From positions 806,001 through 870,000 of the forward strand of contig NZ_CP140255.1 of the NCBI RefSeq assembly GCF_034479615.1: a DNA stretch of 64,000 nt, written 5' to 3'. The DNA is from Vreelandella neptunia (lineage in GTDB: Bacteria > Pseudomonadota > Gammaproteobacteria > Pseudomonadales > Halomonadaceae). A program made the position numbers and the translations under genes. The notes beneath the pieces are model-generated. The model did no database searches and was not told the DNA's origin. It saw nothing but the letters and a program-made list of their open reading frames with translations. Positions 35,343 to 43,915 of this stretch are shown one piece after another; position 1 is the first letter of the stretch; each line of letters begins with the position of its first letter.

Positions 35343-36341
35343 TTATAGCTTGACCAGCATTTTACCGGTATTGCCTCCGTCAAACAGGGCCAGGAAGGCG
35401 TCGGGCGTACTCTCAAGGCCTTCTTTCACTGTCTCTTTATATACCAGTTTACCTTCCGCTACCTGAGGGGCTACTTCGTTCAGGAAATAGGGATAGCTAG
35501 ACCAGTGGTCAGCCACAATAAAGCCCTGCATTTTGGCTTTGCGCACGACCAGCTGAGCGAGATTGCTCGGGCCGGGAGTGGGTTCTTTTGCATTGTAGCT
35601 ATCGATCATGCCGCATACAGCAATCCGCGCGCCTTCATTAAGCTGGCTCAATGCCGCTTCCAAGCAGATGCCACCAACGTTTTCGTAATACACATCGATG
35701 CCATTGGGGCTGGCAAGCTTAATGGCGTCGCTTAATTCCTGTGCGGTGCGGTCGCGATAGCTAACCGGTTCGACGCCCAATGACTCAAGCCAGGCCAGCT
35801 TATGCGCAGCACCGGCAATACCGACCACATGGCAGCCCTTGGCTTTGGCCAGCTGCACTGCCAGAGAGCCTACAGCACCGCTAGCCGCGCTAACCAAGAC
35901 ATTGTCACCCGGCTTGCATTCAGCAATCAGGTTGAGGCCTGTCCAGGCAGTCATGCCGGGCATGCCCAGTACACCCAGGTAAGCTTGCTCGGGAACGTCG
36001 ATATCGGGTAATGCCGTGACGCCCTTTGCAGGTAGTTGGGCAATATCCCGCCAACCGCCCATATGACTGACTTTATCGCCCACTTTTAGGCTTGAATCAT
36101 TGGATTCGATTACCTCGCCAATGGCGCCACCTTCCATGGGCTTGCCGAGCTCAAACGGCTCCACATAGGTGCGAAGGCCGCTCATGCGGCCGCGCATATA
36201 AGGGTCGACGGAAAGCCAGCGGTTACGAATACGTACTTCACCTTCGGCTAGGTCGGGTAGGGTTTGTGTTTCCAGCTTAAAGAGCGCGCGGTCGGGTAGG
36301 CCGTTGGGATAATCGGTAAGCGTATAAAATTGTGACTGCAT
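35343..36341 (-). CDS. NADP-dependent medium-chain oxidoreductase (CurA/YncB-like)
   Basis: 332-residue zinc-free MDR enzyme of the leukotriene B4 12-hydroxydehydrogenase/CurA group. Typical features are the N-terminal RNRWLSVDPYMRGRMS, the cofactor motif VSAASGAVGSLAVQLAKAKGCHVVGIAG, and YYENVGG. It reduces alpha,beta-unsaturated ketones or aldehydes using NADPH. Stand-alone gene with a MITE-like element upstream. Confidence 0.9.
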   Translation of the reverse strand: MQSQFYTLTDYPNGLPDRALFKLETQTLPDLAEGEVRIRNRWLSVDPYMRGRMSGLRTYVEPFELGKPMEGGAIGEVIESNDSSLKVGDKVSHMGGWRDIAQLPAKGVTALPDIDVPEQAYLGVLGMPGMTAWTGLNLIAECKPGDNVLVSAASGAVGSLAVQLAKAKGCHVVGIAGAAHKLAWLESLGVEPVSYRDRTAQELSDAIKLASPNGIDVYYENVGGICLEAALSQLNEGARIAVCGMIDSYNAKEPTPGPSNLAQLVVRKAKMQGFIVADHWSSYPYFLNEVAPQVAEGKLVYKETVKEGLESTPDAFLALFDGGNTGKMLVKL

Positions 36342-36425
36342 TGGTGTGCCTCCTGCGAATACTTAGCGTGTATCGAACTCCTTGCAGCATAGAGACCATT
36401 AGCCTGCTTGCAAGTTCGTTAATGT

Positions 36426-36732
36426 GGTTATTCGTCATCTAATGTGGATTTAATATTAATCGACCATTTTGAGTCTCATAATTCTGATTGTAACCACTAA
36501 GCCAACTATCTGTTGTGGGAGGGCGCTTTAGCGATGGTTCGACACTTCGACGAAGTGTGCCGTAGGCACCCCGGTATTATCGGATTGGAAGCATAAGCAA
36601 TCGCGAGCTGAAGCTCCCTCCCACGGGGGCAGTTATCAGTTTGGCAGCCTAAACGGTCACGAGCTTAAGCTACCTCCCACAGGTCAACTGTCAGACTGTC
36701 AGAAATAATTCCATACCGAATGACGAAGAGCC
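36426..36732. mobile_element. MITE-like element, copy B (307 bp) with perfect 8-bp target duplication
   Basis: Left end GGTTATTCGTCATCT, right end GAATGACGAAGAGCC (complement GGCTCTTCGTCATTC). It is flanked by GTTAATGT on both sides (36418-36425 and 36733-36740). The interior holds a left REP-like arm (TTGTGGGAGGGCGC), GCCGTAGGCACC, and two successive right REP-like arms ending CTCCCTCCCAC and TACCTCCCACAGG, so it is longer than copy C by an inserted module of about 77 bp. No open reading frame of note. Confidence 0.88.
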
Positions 36733-36764
36733 GTTAATGTATTGGGAAGTAGCCACATAAAGAA

Positions 36765-36792
36765 ACAGGGCGACCATTGCTGGCCGCCCTGT
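36765..36792 (-). terminator. Terminator of the rlpA-like gene
   Basis: ACAGGGCG and CGCCCTGT form an 8-bp stem; on the minus strand TTTCTTTATG follows. It lies about 90 bp beyond the stop codon at 36884. Confidence 0.7.
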
Positions 36793-36883
36793 CTGTTGAC
36801 TGCTTTGAGATAACGGTGCTTCGTGTGCTGTCGCATTGATTAGGCTAAGGGGTATCACACAATAATCAAGGATGTGTTATCCG

Positions 36884-37264
36884 TTAATCCAACAGCGTTA
36901 CCATCACTGGAGCTGTACCGCGGCGAATCATGCCAAGCTTCGCTGCCGCGCGTTTAGATAAATCAATAATGCGTCCTTGAATGAAAGGGCCGCGGTCATT
37001 GATCAGTACTTCTACCTCTTGCCCCGTGTCCGGGCGAGTCACCAACACCTTGGTTCCAAACGGCAAACTCGGGTGGGCGGCGGTCAGCGCCTGTTGGTCA
37101 AAGGGCTCTCCACTGGCAGTGGGCGCTCCTTGAAAGCGGTCACTGTAAAAAGATGCGACGCCTTCCTGTGTTTCTGTTTCGTGTGCAAAAGCACTATTGG
37201 CAGCGCTACTCGCTATTACCGCTGCCAAACATATCGTTCGGATCAGTCGTTTTTGGGCTCCCAT
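36884..37264 (-). CDS. RlpA-like double-psi beta-barrel protein
   Basis: 126 residues: a signal peptide ([18 protein letters not shown]) and a single RlpA DPBB domain ([61 protein letters not shown]). The ASGE and NDRGP-D segments carry the residues expected for lytic transglycosylase activity on denuded glycan. No lipobox and no SPOR domain, so it is not the septal RlpA itself. A periplasmic or secreted cell-wall enzyme. Confidence 0.88.
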   Translation of the reverse strand: MGAQKRLIRTICLAAVIASSAANSAFAHETETQEGVASFYSDRFQGAPTASGEPFDQQALTAAHPSLPFGTKVLVTRPDTGQEVEVLINDRGPFIQGRIIDLSKRAAAKLGMIRRGTAPVMVTLLD

Positions 37265-37580
37265 AGGAGTACCTCGGTTTTGCGTGTTACGAATCTCGCA
37301 CTCTGATGAGGTGCCTGATAGGCTTGTCGATACTACCCTTGTCGCAACGAGTCAGCAAGCTTTGAGAAGATCGATGCAAATAGGTTCAATTTCAAGATTT
37401 TTAATCTCTACTGATGTGGCCTTGGGTTTCAGTGACTTATCAGCTCAGGTGTTAAATGAATAGAGAAAGCACTTTGTGCAATGCAGCTTTTTTTATGAAA
37501 CGCTCACTTTAATTGGTTAATGCCTTATAATAGACATAGTTTATTAATGTTTATCATTACGGCTGAACAAGGAAATGCTC
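37265..37580 (+). promoter_or_regulatory. Divergent intergenic region with a candidate promoter
   Basis: 316 bp between the rlpA-like and PPC-repeat genes. TATAAT at 37526-37531 is a good -10 for the rightward gene but has no clear -35 partner. AAGGAA at 37569-37574 is the ribosome site. Nothing else was recognised. Confidence 0.4.
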
Positions 37581-38969
37581 ATGGCTAAATCTTCCCCTCT
37601 CGCTCGCGTCATTCTAGTCACTGGTGGTATGGCTGTTGGTGCCATAGCTGTTCAGGCGCACGCTTCGTCTACCGCAGAGGAATTAGCGGAATTGGATAGT
37701 TTAACGCTAGGCGAGGAGACCCGCGGTGAGATCACTACGGCGAGTGAGCTTAACGGTAACGACGGCAGCCGCTTCAACCGCTATGTGATTTCATTAGAGG
37801 AGGGAGAAATCGTCGAGATTTCTTTAGAAGGCGCTTTGCAAGGCGTGGTAGCGCTTTTCGACGACCAGCTCCAACTGCTCGATAATGCCCCTATCGTTCG
37901 TCACCGTATTGAAGAGAGTGGCGACTATGTAGTGGTGGTTAGCGGTGCCGATGCGCATAGCTATGGCCCGTTTACGGTTGATAGTCGTACCGTTGAGCTG
38001 TCGGATGTTGATACAGTGGCAGTGGGTGAACCCATTGATAGTTGGCTGCAAGGGGATGCCCGTGAAATCACCTTGAACATAGAAGAGGCGGGCCTCTACC
38101 AACTGGAAATGCGTTCTGACGACTTCGACGCCTATCTAGAGATTGAGGGGCCGAACGGCTACGCTCGTGAAGACGACGACAGTGCCGGTGATCTAGACGC
38201 GCGTATTGCTGATTTCCTGGAGCCCGGTGAATATACGCTAACGGCCCGCAGCGCCTACGGGGATGGCAATGGCGTTTATACGCTTTCAGTAGAGCCTCAC
38301 GAGTTACCGGGTGATGGTGAGCTGCGTAATGATGGAGCGCTTACTCCCGGTGACTCTCTCAACGGCTGGTACAGCGGCCAGGAGCTTAGTTACCAAATAG
38401 AGGTAGAAGAAGCGGGCATGTACCAAATTGATATGCGCGCCAGCGACATCGACTCCTACCTGGTGCTCGAGGGGCCCAACGGTTACTACCGTGAAGATGA
38501 TGACAGTGCTGGCAACCTGGATGCGAGCATCGCTGATTTTCTTGCTCCCGGTGAGTATCAGTTAACGGCACGTACTGCCTATGGCGAGAGCAGTGGCATG
38601 TTCACTCTCTCCATGGAGCCGCGTGATATGCCAGATGTCGATCTGCGTAATGAAGGCACACTGACCCCTGGCGAAGCGCTTAACGGCTGGTATAGCGGTG
38701 AACCGCTGACGTATCAGTTGGAGGTAGAAGAGAGCTCGTTAGTGACGTTGGAGATGCGCTCTGCCGATTTTGATACCTTTATTGAGGTTAGTGGTCAGGG
38801 CTTTGCCGCCAGCGATGACGACGGCGCGGGCGGTACCGACTCACGGCTTCAAGAGCAGTTGCTGCCCGGCACTTATACCGTAAGCGCACGCGGGTTTAGC
38901 GCTACCGGTAGCGGCTTATTTGAACTAAGCCTCGAAATGGAGCCGACGGAAATCCCACCAGAGCTTTAA
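37581..38969 (+). CDS. Secreted acidic protein with tandem PPC-like beta-sandwich repeats
   Basis: 462 residues. AAGGAA is 6 nt from the ATG at 37581 but abuts the ATG at 37575, so the former is chosen. A signal peptide (VILVTGGMAVGAIAVQAHA) is followed by four tandem domains of about 100 residues. Repeats 2-4 share LNGWYSG or DSWLQG, then EVEEAGMYQIDMRA, then DDDSAG-[DN]-LDA-IADFL-PGEY-LTAR. The layout matches bacterial pre-peptidase C-terminal (PPC) domains, and the DDDSAG loops look suited to Ca2+. No catalytic domain is attached. Strongly acidic, as expected for a halophile's exported protein. Role unknown; ligand or surface binding is possible. Confidence 0.78.
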   Translation: MAKSSPLARVILVTGGMAVGAIAVQAHASSTAEELAELDSLTLGEETRGEITTASELNGNDGSRFNRYVISLEEGEIVEISLEGALQGVVALFDDQLQLLDNAPIVRHRIEESGDYVVVVSGADAHSYGPFTVDSRTVELSDVDTVAVGEPIDSWLQGDAREITLNIEEAGLYQLEMRSDDFDAYLEIEGPNGYAREDDDSAGDLDARIADFLEPGEYTLTARSAYGDGNGVYTLSVEPHELPGDGELRNDGALTPGDSLNGWYSGQELSYQIEVEEAGMYQIDMRASDIDSYLVLEGPNGYYREDDDSAGNLDASIADFLAPGEYQLTARTAYGESSGMFTLSMEPRDMPDVDLRNEGTLTPGEALNGWYSGEPLTYQLEVEESSLVTLEMRSADFDTFIEVSGQGFAASDDDGAGGTDSRLQEQLLPGTYTVSARGFSATGSGLFELSLEMEPTEIPPEL

Positions 38970-38992
38970 TGGTTAGCGCAAATCGATAATAC

Positions 38993-39034
38993 CCAACGCC
39001 CCTTTCGCTTACGCGATAGGGGCGTTGGTTTATT
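38993..39034 (+). terminator. Terminator after the PPC-repeat gene
   Basis: CCAACGCCCCT and AGGGGCGTTGG form a perfect 11-bp stem with a 14-nt loop, followed by TTTATT. It lies 24 bp after the stop codon, between two convergent genes. Confidence 0.82.
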
Positions 39035-39072
39035 GGTCGATGGTGAGGCGTAAATAGTTAGGCGTGAGGAGG

Positions 39073-39951
39073 TTAACGGCTCGCTTTTAGGCAGCCTACT
39101 ACTACCAGCACTGCTGCGGCGGGTAAACGCCAGTCGAGTACGCTCATGCCTGCCAGCACCAACAGCAGAGCGGCCAGAATCGGCACGCCATAGGCCAAGC
39201 TGCCCACCAGGCTCGCGTGCCCCCAGCGCAATGCTTTATCCCAGGCCACCATGGCTACTCCGTACGGCCCTAACCCCAGGGCGATACCTGCCAGCAATGC
39301 CTCCCCGCTGGGAAAAGCTAGCGTGCCTTCCAGTGCCAGGCTCGCGGTCAAGGCAATAGCACAGGCGATGAGCAGTAGTCGCGGCAGCAGCGGCGTTAAC
39401 GCCACCGGTGCTGCTTGGCTTAACCATGAATAGATTGCCCAGCAGCAGGCGGCCAACAAGGCTAGCGCGTAGCCCGTGGTAGCGCCTCCCAGGCCTCCAT
39501 TGATGGCTTGAGGAACCAGCAGCAGCGCCGCACCCGAAAACGCAATCAGTGCGCCGACAACCCCCGCAATCTGCAGGCGGCCAAAACGGCTCCATTGGCT
39601 GAGTAGTACAAACAGCACCGGCCAAGTGTAGGTAATGAGCGCCGCTTCGGCGGCGGGCGCTAAACGCATGCCAATAAAGTAGGTGCTGACGGCGCCAAAG
39701 ATAAGCAGCGGGATACCCACCCAAACGCTGAGCTGCCAACCCGCGCCGCTGGCAGCGACGTTTACGCGGCGGCTTAACGGTAGCGTCGCCAATGATCCCG
39801 CTAACAGGGTCACTGCAGTTAGCTGCAAGGGCGGTGTCGCTTTGGCAAACTCAGCCAGCAGCGGTGCCGCACTCCAAAGCATCACGGCCACTAGCGCCGC
39901 ACCAACACTGTACCAACGTGGGAATAACGCGGGGGAGTGAACGGGATGCAT
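39073..39951 (-). CDS. EamA-family transporter
   Basis: 292 residues from the ATG at 39951, which has AGGAG 8 nt upstream; the in-frame ATG at 39975 lies before that site. Ten hydrophobic helices in two EamA repeats, with APAAEAALITYTWPVLFVLLSQ and a C-terminal LAYGVPILAALLLVLAG. Divergent from a LysR gene, which suggests an inducible exporter of an amino acid or other metabolite. Confidence 0.88.
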   Translation of the reverse strand: MHPVHSPALFPRWYSVGAALVAVMLWSAAPLLAEFAKATPPLQLTAVTLLAGSLATLPLSRRVNVAASGAGWQLSVWVGIPLLIFGAVSTYFIGMRLAPAAEAALITYTWPVLFVLLSQWSRFGRLQIAGVVGALIAFSGAALLLVPQAINGGLGGATTGYALALLAACCWAIYSWLSQAAPVALTPLLPRLLLIACAIALTASLALEGTLAFPSGEALLAGIALGLGPYGVAMVAWDKALRWGHASLVGSLAYGVPILAALLLVLAGMSVLDWRLPAAAVLVVVGCLKASR

Positions 39952-40012
39952 AAGAGTTCTCCTTGATTTGAGCATGTGCCGAGCAGCATACTCATCATCA
40001 ATGCATCACAAT

Positions 40013-40032
40013 ATCGATCTTTTATGATCGAT
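40013..40032. promoter_or_regulatory. Candidate LysR operator between the EamA and LysR genes
   Basis: ATCGATC and GATCGAT form a perfect 7-bp inverted repeat with a 6-bp spacer (TTTTAT), 20 bp before the LysR start codon. It contains the T-N11-A pattern of LysR sites and lies in the shared divergent promoter. Confidence 0.5.
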
Positions 40033-40052
40033 TTCATCAAGCTTGGTGATAT

Positions 40053-40925
40053 ATGCGTGCCCCTACGTTAGACCTAACCCTGCTACGCACTCTGGTGGCT
40101 ATTGCGGATACCGGCAGTGTGACCGCAGCCGCTAAACGGCTGGCGTATACCCAGTCCACTGTGAGCATGCAGCTCCAGCGGCTAGAAGCGCAGCTATCGC
40201 TCACGCTGCACGAGCGGGAAGGGCGGCGAATACGCTTTACCTCAGAAGGCGAACGCTTGCTTAACCACGCCCGTCGGCTATTAGCGCTTAACGATGACGC
40301 GTGGAGCGATATGCAGGCGCGCCAGGTAACAGGCGATCTTACCCTCGGCATACCTGAAGATTACGCCTCGCTGCTGCCCTCGGTGTTTGCCTATTTTCAT
40401 CAGCTCTACCCCGCCGTGGGGTTAAAGGTGATCTGCGGCACCAGCGCGCATCTCGTTGAGCAGGTTAAAGCTAAAGAGCTGGATCTCGCCCTGGTGACTC
40501 GGCAGCGTAACTCGCCGGGCGGGGATGTGATTCGTCGGGAACCGCTATTGTGGGCGGTCGGTATGAACCAGCAGCCGCTGCTAAGCGACCCGTTGCCGTT
40601 GGCGCTCTACTCCCCGGGGGCTGACGTATTCCGTGAAGTGGCCGAGCAGGCCTTGCAATCGGCGGGGCGCAGCTGGCGCGTTGCCTATACCAGTCAATCC
40701 ATGGCGGGGCTGGCGCCGATCGTTACCGCTGGGCTGGCTATCGTAGTGGTGACTCGCAGCATGCTAACCCCTGCGCTTAGACCGCTGGATGAGAGCAGTG
40801 GGCTGCCTGCTCTACCGATGATCGAGTTGGCGCTGCACCGGGCGCCGCACCGACCTTCGGAGCCTGCGCGCCGCTTGGCAGAGTTAATCCGCGAGCAGCT
40901 AGCAGTGCCCGAACAAGCGCTATAA
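40053..40925 (+). CDS. LysR-family regulator
   Basis: 290 residues. The helix-turn-helix is DTGSVTAAAKRLAYTQSTVSMQLQRLEAQL, with an effector domain from about residue 90. The start MRAPTLDLTLLRTLVAIADTGS resembles the LrhA-like branch. Divergent from the EamA exporter gene; probably its activator or repressor. Copy C of the MITE-like element begins 9 bp after its stop codon. Confidence 0.9.
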   Translation: MRAPTLDLTLLRTLVAIADTGSVTAAAKRLAYTQSTVSMQLQRLEAQLSLTLHEREGRRIRFTSEGERLLNHARRLLALNDDAWSDMQARQVTGDLTLGIPEDYASLLPSVFAYFHQLYPAVGLKVICGTSAHLVEQVKAKELDLALVTRQRNSPGGDVIRREPLLWAVGMNQQPLLSDPLPLALYSPGADVFREVAEQALQSAGRSWRVAYTSQSMAGLAPIVTAGLAIVVVTRSMLTPALRPLDESSGLPALPMIELALHRAPHRPSEPARRLAELIREQLAVPEQAL

Positions 40926-40934
40926 CGTGGTTTT

Positions 40935-41164
40935 GGTTATTCGTCATCTAATGTGGATTTAATATTAACCGGCACATTTTGTGCCTCACGGTTCAGACAG
41001 AACCACCAAGCCAACTGTCTGTTGTGGGAGGCCGCTTCGAGCGGGCGAAGGGTACCAAAGGTACCCCCGGTGTTGTCAGGCTGGCAGCCTAAACGGTCGC
41101 GAGCTAAAGCTACCTCCCACAGGTCAACTGTCAGAAATAATTCCATACCGAATGACGAAGAGTC
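40935..41164. mobile_element. MITE-like element, copy C (230 bp) with perfect 8-bp target duplication
   Basis: Left end GGTTATTCGTCATCTA, right end GAATGACGAAGAGTC. The flanks are GTGGTTTT on both sides (40927-40934 and 41165-41172). Inside, TTGTGGGAGGCCGC and the GGTCGCGAGC...CTACCTCCCACAGG arm form an imperfect REPIN around GGGTACC-AAA-GGTACCC. Sequence is close to copy B over both terminal parts. Confidence 0.88.
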
Positions 41165-41292
41165 GTGGTTTTATATCTCAAGTAGAGCCTAAGTAATGCT
41201 TAGCGTTGATGGCCGTGTAGTGCTTTAATCAGCGTAAGGGAGCGTTACTGACTAGAATGAAAAGCAAATGAATTGGCTGTTAGGAGCACTGC

Positions 41293-41850
41293 ATGCACGA
41301 ATTGGATCACTATATCTACCCGCATCGGGTGCTGCACTGGCTGGTGGCTGGCGCTGTGTTGCTCTCCTTAGCCAGCGGTTTAACGTTAGGCTTTTTGGGC
41401 TATGAACGCACCGTCGCTTTAGTCGGCAATATGTTGACGAACTTGCTGTATACCAGCCATAAGACGCTGGGTGTGCTGATCCTGTTGCTAATGACGCTAC
41501 GTATCATTACCCGTCTGGCCTTTGTGGTGCCTGACCATGAACCGCCCCTAAATGCCTTCGAGAGGGTGGTGAGTACCAGCGTTCACCATTTGCTCTACTT
41601 GGCGTTGATTGTTATGCCTTTATTGGGCTGGGCGGCTACCGCAAGCGGCGGCTTTCCAGTGGAGTTTTTCCACTGGCATTTACCCGGTTTGATTGGCGAG
41701 CGCGAGCAACTGTCTGAACAACTCTTTATGTGGCATGGGCGCCTGGGGTGGGCCATTCTAGGCTTGGTGGTACTGCACGTCGCCGGTGCTATGTTCCATT
41801 GGAAAATCAAACGCGATAACGTTATGAAGCGTATGAGCCTGTTTGATTAA
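41293..41850 (+). CDS. Cytochrome b561-family protein
   Basis: 185 residues with four hydrophobic helices and histidines placed to bind two b-type hemes (YPHRVLHWL, YTSHKTLG, SVHHLLYLAL, FMWHGRLG, VLHVAGAMFHW). Prokaryotic b561 proteins pass electrons from ubiquinol, often as superoxide:ubiquinone oxidoreductase (CybB type). Stand-alone gene; copy C of the MITE lies upstream. Confidence 0.9.
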   Translation: MHELDHYIYPHRVLHWLVAGAVLLSLASGLTLGFLGYERTVALVGNMLTNLLYTSHKTLGVLILLLMTLRIITRLAFVVPDHEPPLNAFERVVSTSVHHLLYLALIVMPLLGWAATASGGFPVEFFHWHLPGLIGEREQLSEQLFMWHGRLGWAILGLVVLHVAGAMFHWKIKRDNVMKRMSLFD

Positions 41851-41892
41851 TGAACAAGCAATTGGTTAAAAAAACGTGTGGCTACCAGAAAA

Positions 41893-43701
41893 CTAGGGAT
41901 TAGCTGAGCCGTAACGGCAACAACCTGTGGCTCGGCGTGATTTAACGGCGTACATTTGGCTATCAGCTTCACGCAGAAGACTTTCAAGGGTGGCGCATTC
42001 AGCTCCCTGGCAGGTACTTATACCAACGCTGACGCTAACGCTGACACGCTTGCCGCAGGGTAGCTCGATCGGTGAATGAATGGCCTCCCCAATCCGTGCC
42101 TCGATCGTCGCGAGAGTATCGTCGTGCCCGATGTTCTCCATAATGATGATGAACTCATCACCGCCGAACCGTGCGCAGTGGTCTCGCTTACGGGCTAGGT
42201 TGGAAATACGTTTGGCCACTTTTTGTAACACGAAGTCGCCTGCTTCATGGCCGTAGTCATCGTTGATGGGTTTGAATCGATCCAGGTCGAGCATCAGTAA
42301 TGCCAGCCGGTGATTATGCTGACGAGTCCGTTCCAAGGCTCCTGCTGCGGAGCGCGCTAGCCCATGGCGATTTAATAAACCCGTGAGCACATCATAATTG
42401 GCTAAATGCTCTAGCGCTTTAGTGCGGGCAGCGACTTTTTGTTCCAGAACGGTTTCCTGTTTTTTAAGCGTCATCACCATGTCGGCCTGGGCGCGCTCTT
42501 TCTGACGTTTTAACTTGTTGAATCGGGCTGCGAGTGCAAACGACAGCAGTAGCATTTCCAGGGCAGAACCAATTTGAATACCGTGTAGGGTAATAAAGTT
42601 AGCCGGTAAAATGCCTAAATTACGCAGCGCAAACACACAAGCCCCGACTAAGAATAGCGACCAAGCCACCACGAAAAGACGGGAGCTAGGTACGCGCTGT
42701 GTCACGCAGTAAATTCCACAGATCAGCATGAGTAGCGCTGCCATAAAGCCTGTTACGTCCATGAGTCGTAAGGCGGGCTGGATGGGCAGCAGCAGGGTTG
42801 CTATTAGAGCAAGCGAGCAGTAAATACGAAAATAGCTCAGTACACGATGCCAGCGAGGAGTATAGCCTTTTGTATTAAGAAAACTTTGGGTGAAGAGTGT
42901 GGCCATGGTGGAAGCAAATGTAAATCCGATGGCGACCAGTCGTGAGGTATTATCACCCAAGGCACTCCAAAACATCAGGGTGCCAGTGCCGTTAAATGTC
43001 AAAATCGCAACGGTAAAACCTAATGTGAATAGAGAGTAATAGAGGAAGACACGCTCTTTTAAACCGAAGAACAGCATTAAATTGTAAAGTCCAAGAGCGA
43101 GGAGTATGCCGAAGTAAGTGGCTAACCAAAAGTTGTGCCGATCATTCTGAGCGTAAAATGCCTCTGGTGTCATTAAGTTGTAGTTCAACATCTTGCTGCC
43201 AGAGGCGGCGACATGAGTGTAGAGGGTAATGGTTTCTTGAGCGGCCATTTCGATTGGGAAAACTGCCTGACGATGGGCGAGGGCGCGCTGGTCAACGGGA
43301 AGCGCGCTGCCACTCTGCTGCGCCTCAATCGATGTCTGACGAAGCGTGTAGAGGGTAACGTGATCCAGAAACGGATACTCAAACTGTACCATCCAGCGCT
43401 GAGCTTCCGATGAATCATTGCGTACCTGGGTTCGCAGCCATACATCGTGCTGGGTGTAGCCTAGGTTTAAATCCTCAGCGTGGGAACTGGGCTCAAAAAC
43501 AGGAGGTTGGACGAGTAATTCATTAAGCGTTACATTTTGCCCACTGGCGTGCCAAAACACGCTATTAGAGGCGAGGGGGTAGCTCTCTTGGTTAGGTGAT
43601 GCTAGCAAAATGGTGTTCGCTTGCGCCCAAGAAGCCAAACAAACGCTCAATAGCAACAATAGGCCGGTATAAAAAAACGCCGTTAAATATCGTACATGCA
43701 T
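41893..43701 (-). CDS. Membrane diguanylate cyclase with 7TMR-DISM sensor
   Basis: 602 residues. A signal peptide precedes a periplasmic 7TMR-DISM extracellular domain 2 (TQHDVWLRTQVRNDSSEAQRWMVQFEYP), then seven helices (about residues 190-395), a short coiled coil, and a GGDEF domain with the intact catalytic motif GGDEF at 513-517. RKRD, five residues before it, is a c-di-GMP inhibitory I-site. It makes c-di-GMP and is feedback-controlled. Senses an unknown periplasmic ligand. Confidence 0.94.
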   Translation of the reverse strand: MHVRYLTAFFYTGLLLLLSVCLASWAQANTILLASPNQESYPLASNSVFWHASGQNVTLNELLVQPPVFEPSSHAEDLNLGYTQHDVWLRTQVRNDSSEAQRWMVQFEYPFLDHVTLYTLRQTSIEAQQSGSALPVDQRALAHRQAVFPIEMAAQETITLYTHVAASGSKMLNYNLMTPEAFYAQNDRHNFWLATYFGILLALGLYNLMLFFGLKERVFLYYSLFTLGFTVAILTFNGTGTLMFWSALGDNTSRLVAIGFTFASTMATLFTQSFLNTKGYTPRWHRVLSYFRIYCSLALIATLLLPIQPALRLMDVTGFMAALLMLICGIYCVTQRVPSSRLFVVAWSLFLVGACVFALRNLGILPANFITLHGIQIGSALEMLLLSFALAARFNKLKRQKERAQADMVMTLKKQETVLEQKVAARTKALEHLANYDVLTGLLNRHGLARSAAGALERTRQHNHRLALLMLDLDRFKPINDDYGHEAGDFVLQKVAKRISNLARKRDHCARFGGDEFIIIMENIGHDDTLATIEARIGEAIHSPIELPCGKRVSVSVSVGISTCQGAECATLESLLREADSQMYAVKSRRATGCCRYGSANP

Positions 43702-43915
43702 AGGGTACCGCTATTTTTAGTTTTCTCCCCCGTTCTTTATTTCCTGGGTTCCCTTGCCCATCGGGGTCTTTCTTTCGCCGACAAAGTGCTGATGCACGGT
43801 TTGCATGCCGTCTTGCTCATAAGCAGAAAACTGACAGCGCAAGCAAATTTCCTTGTGTCGTACGATAAGTTATCTGAGTGTAGTCGGCTTTTAAGGTTTG
43901 TAACATTTAAAAGCC

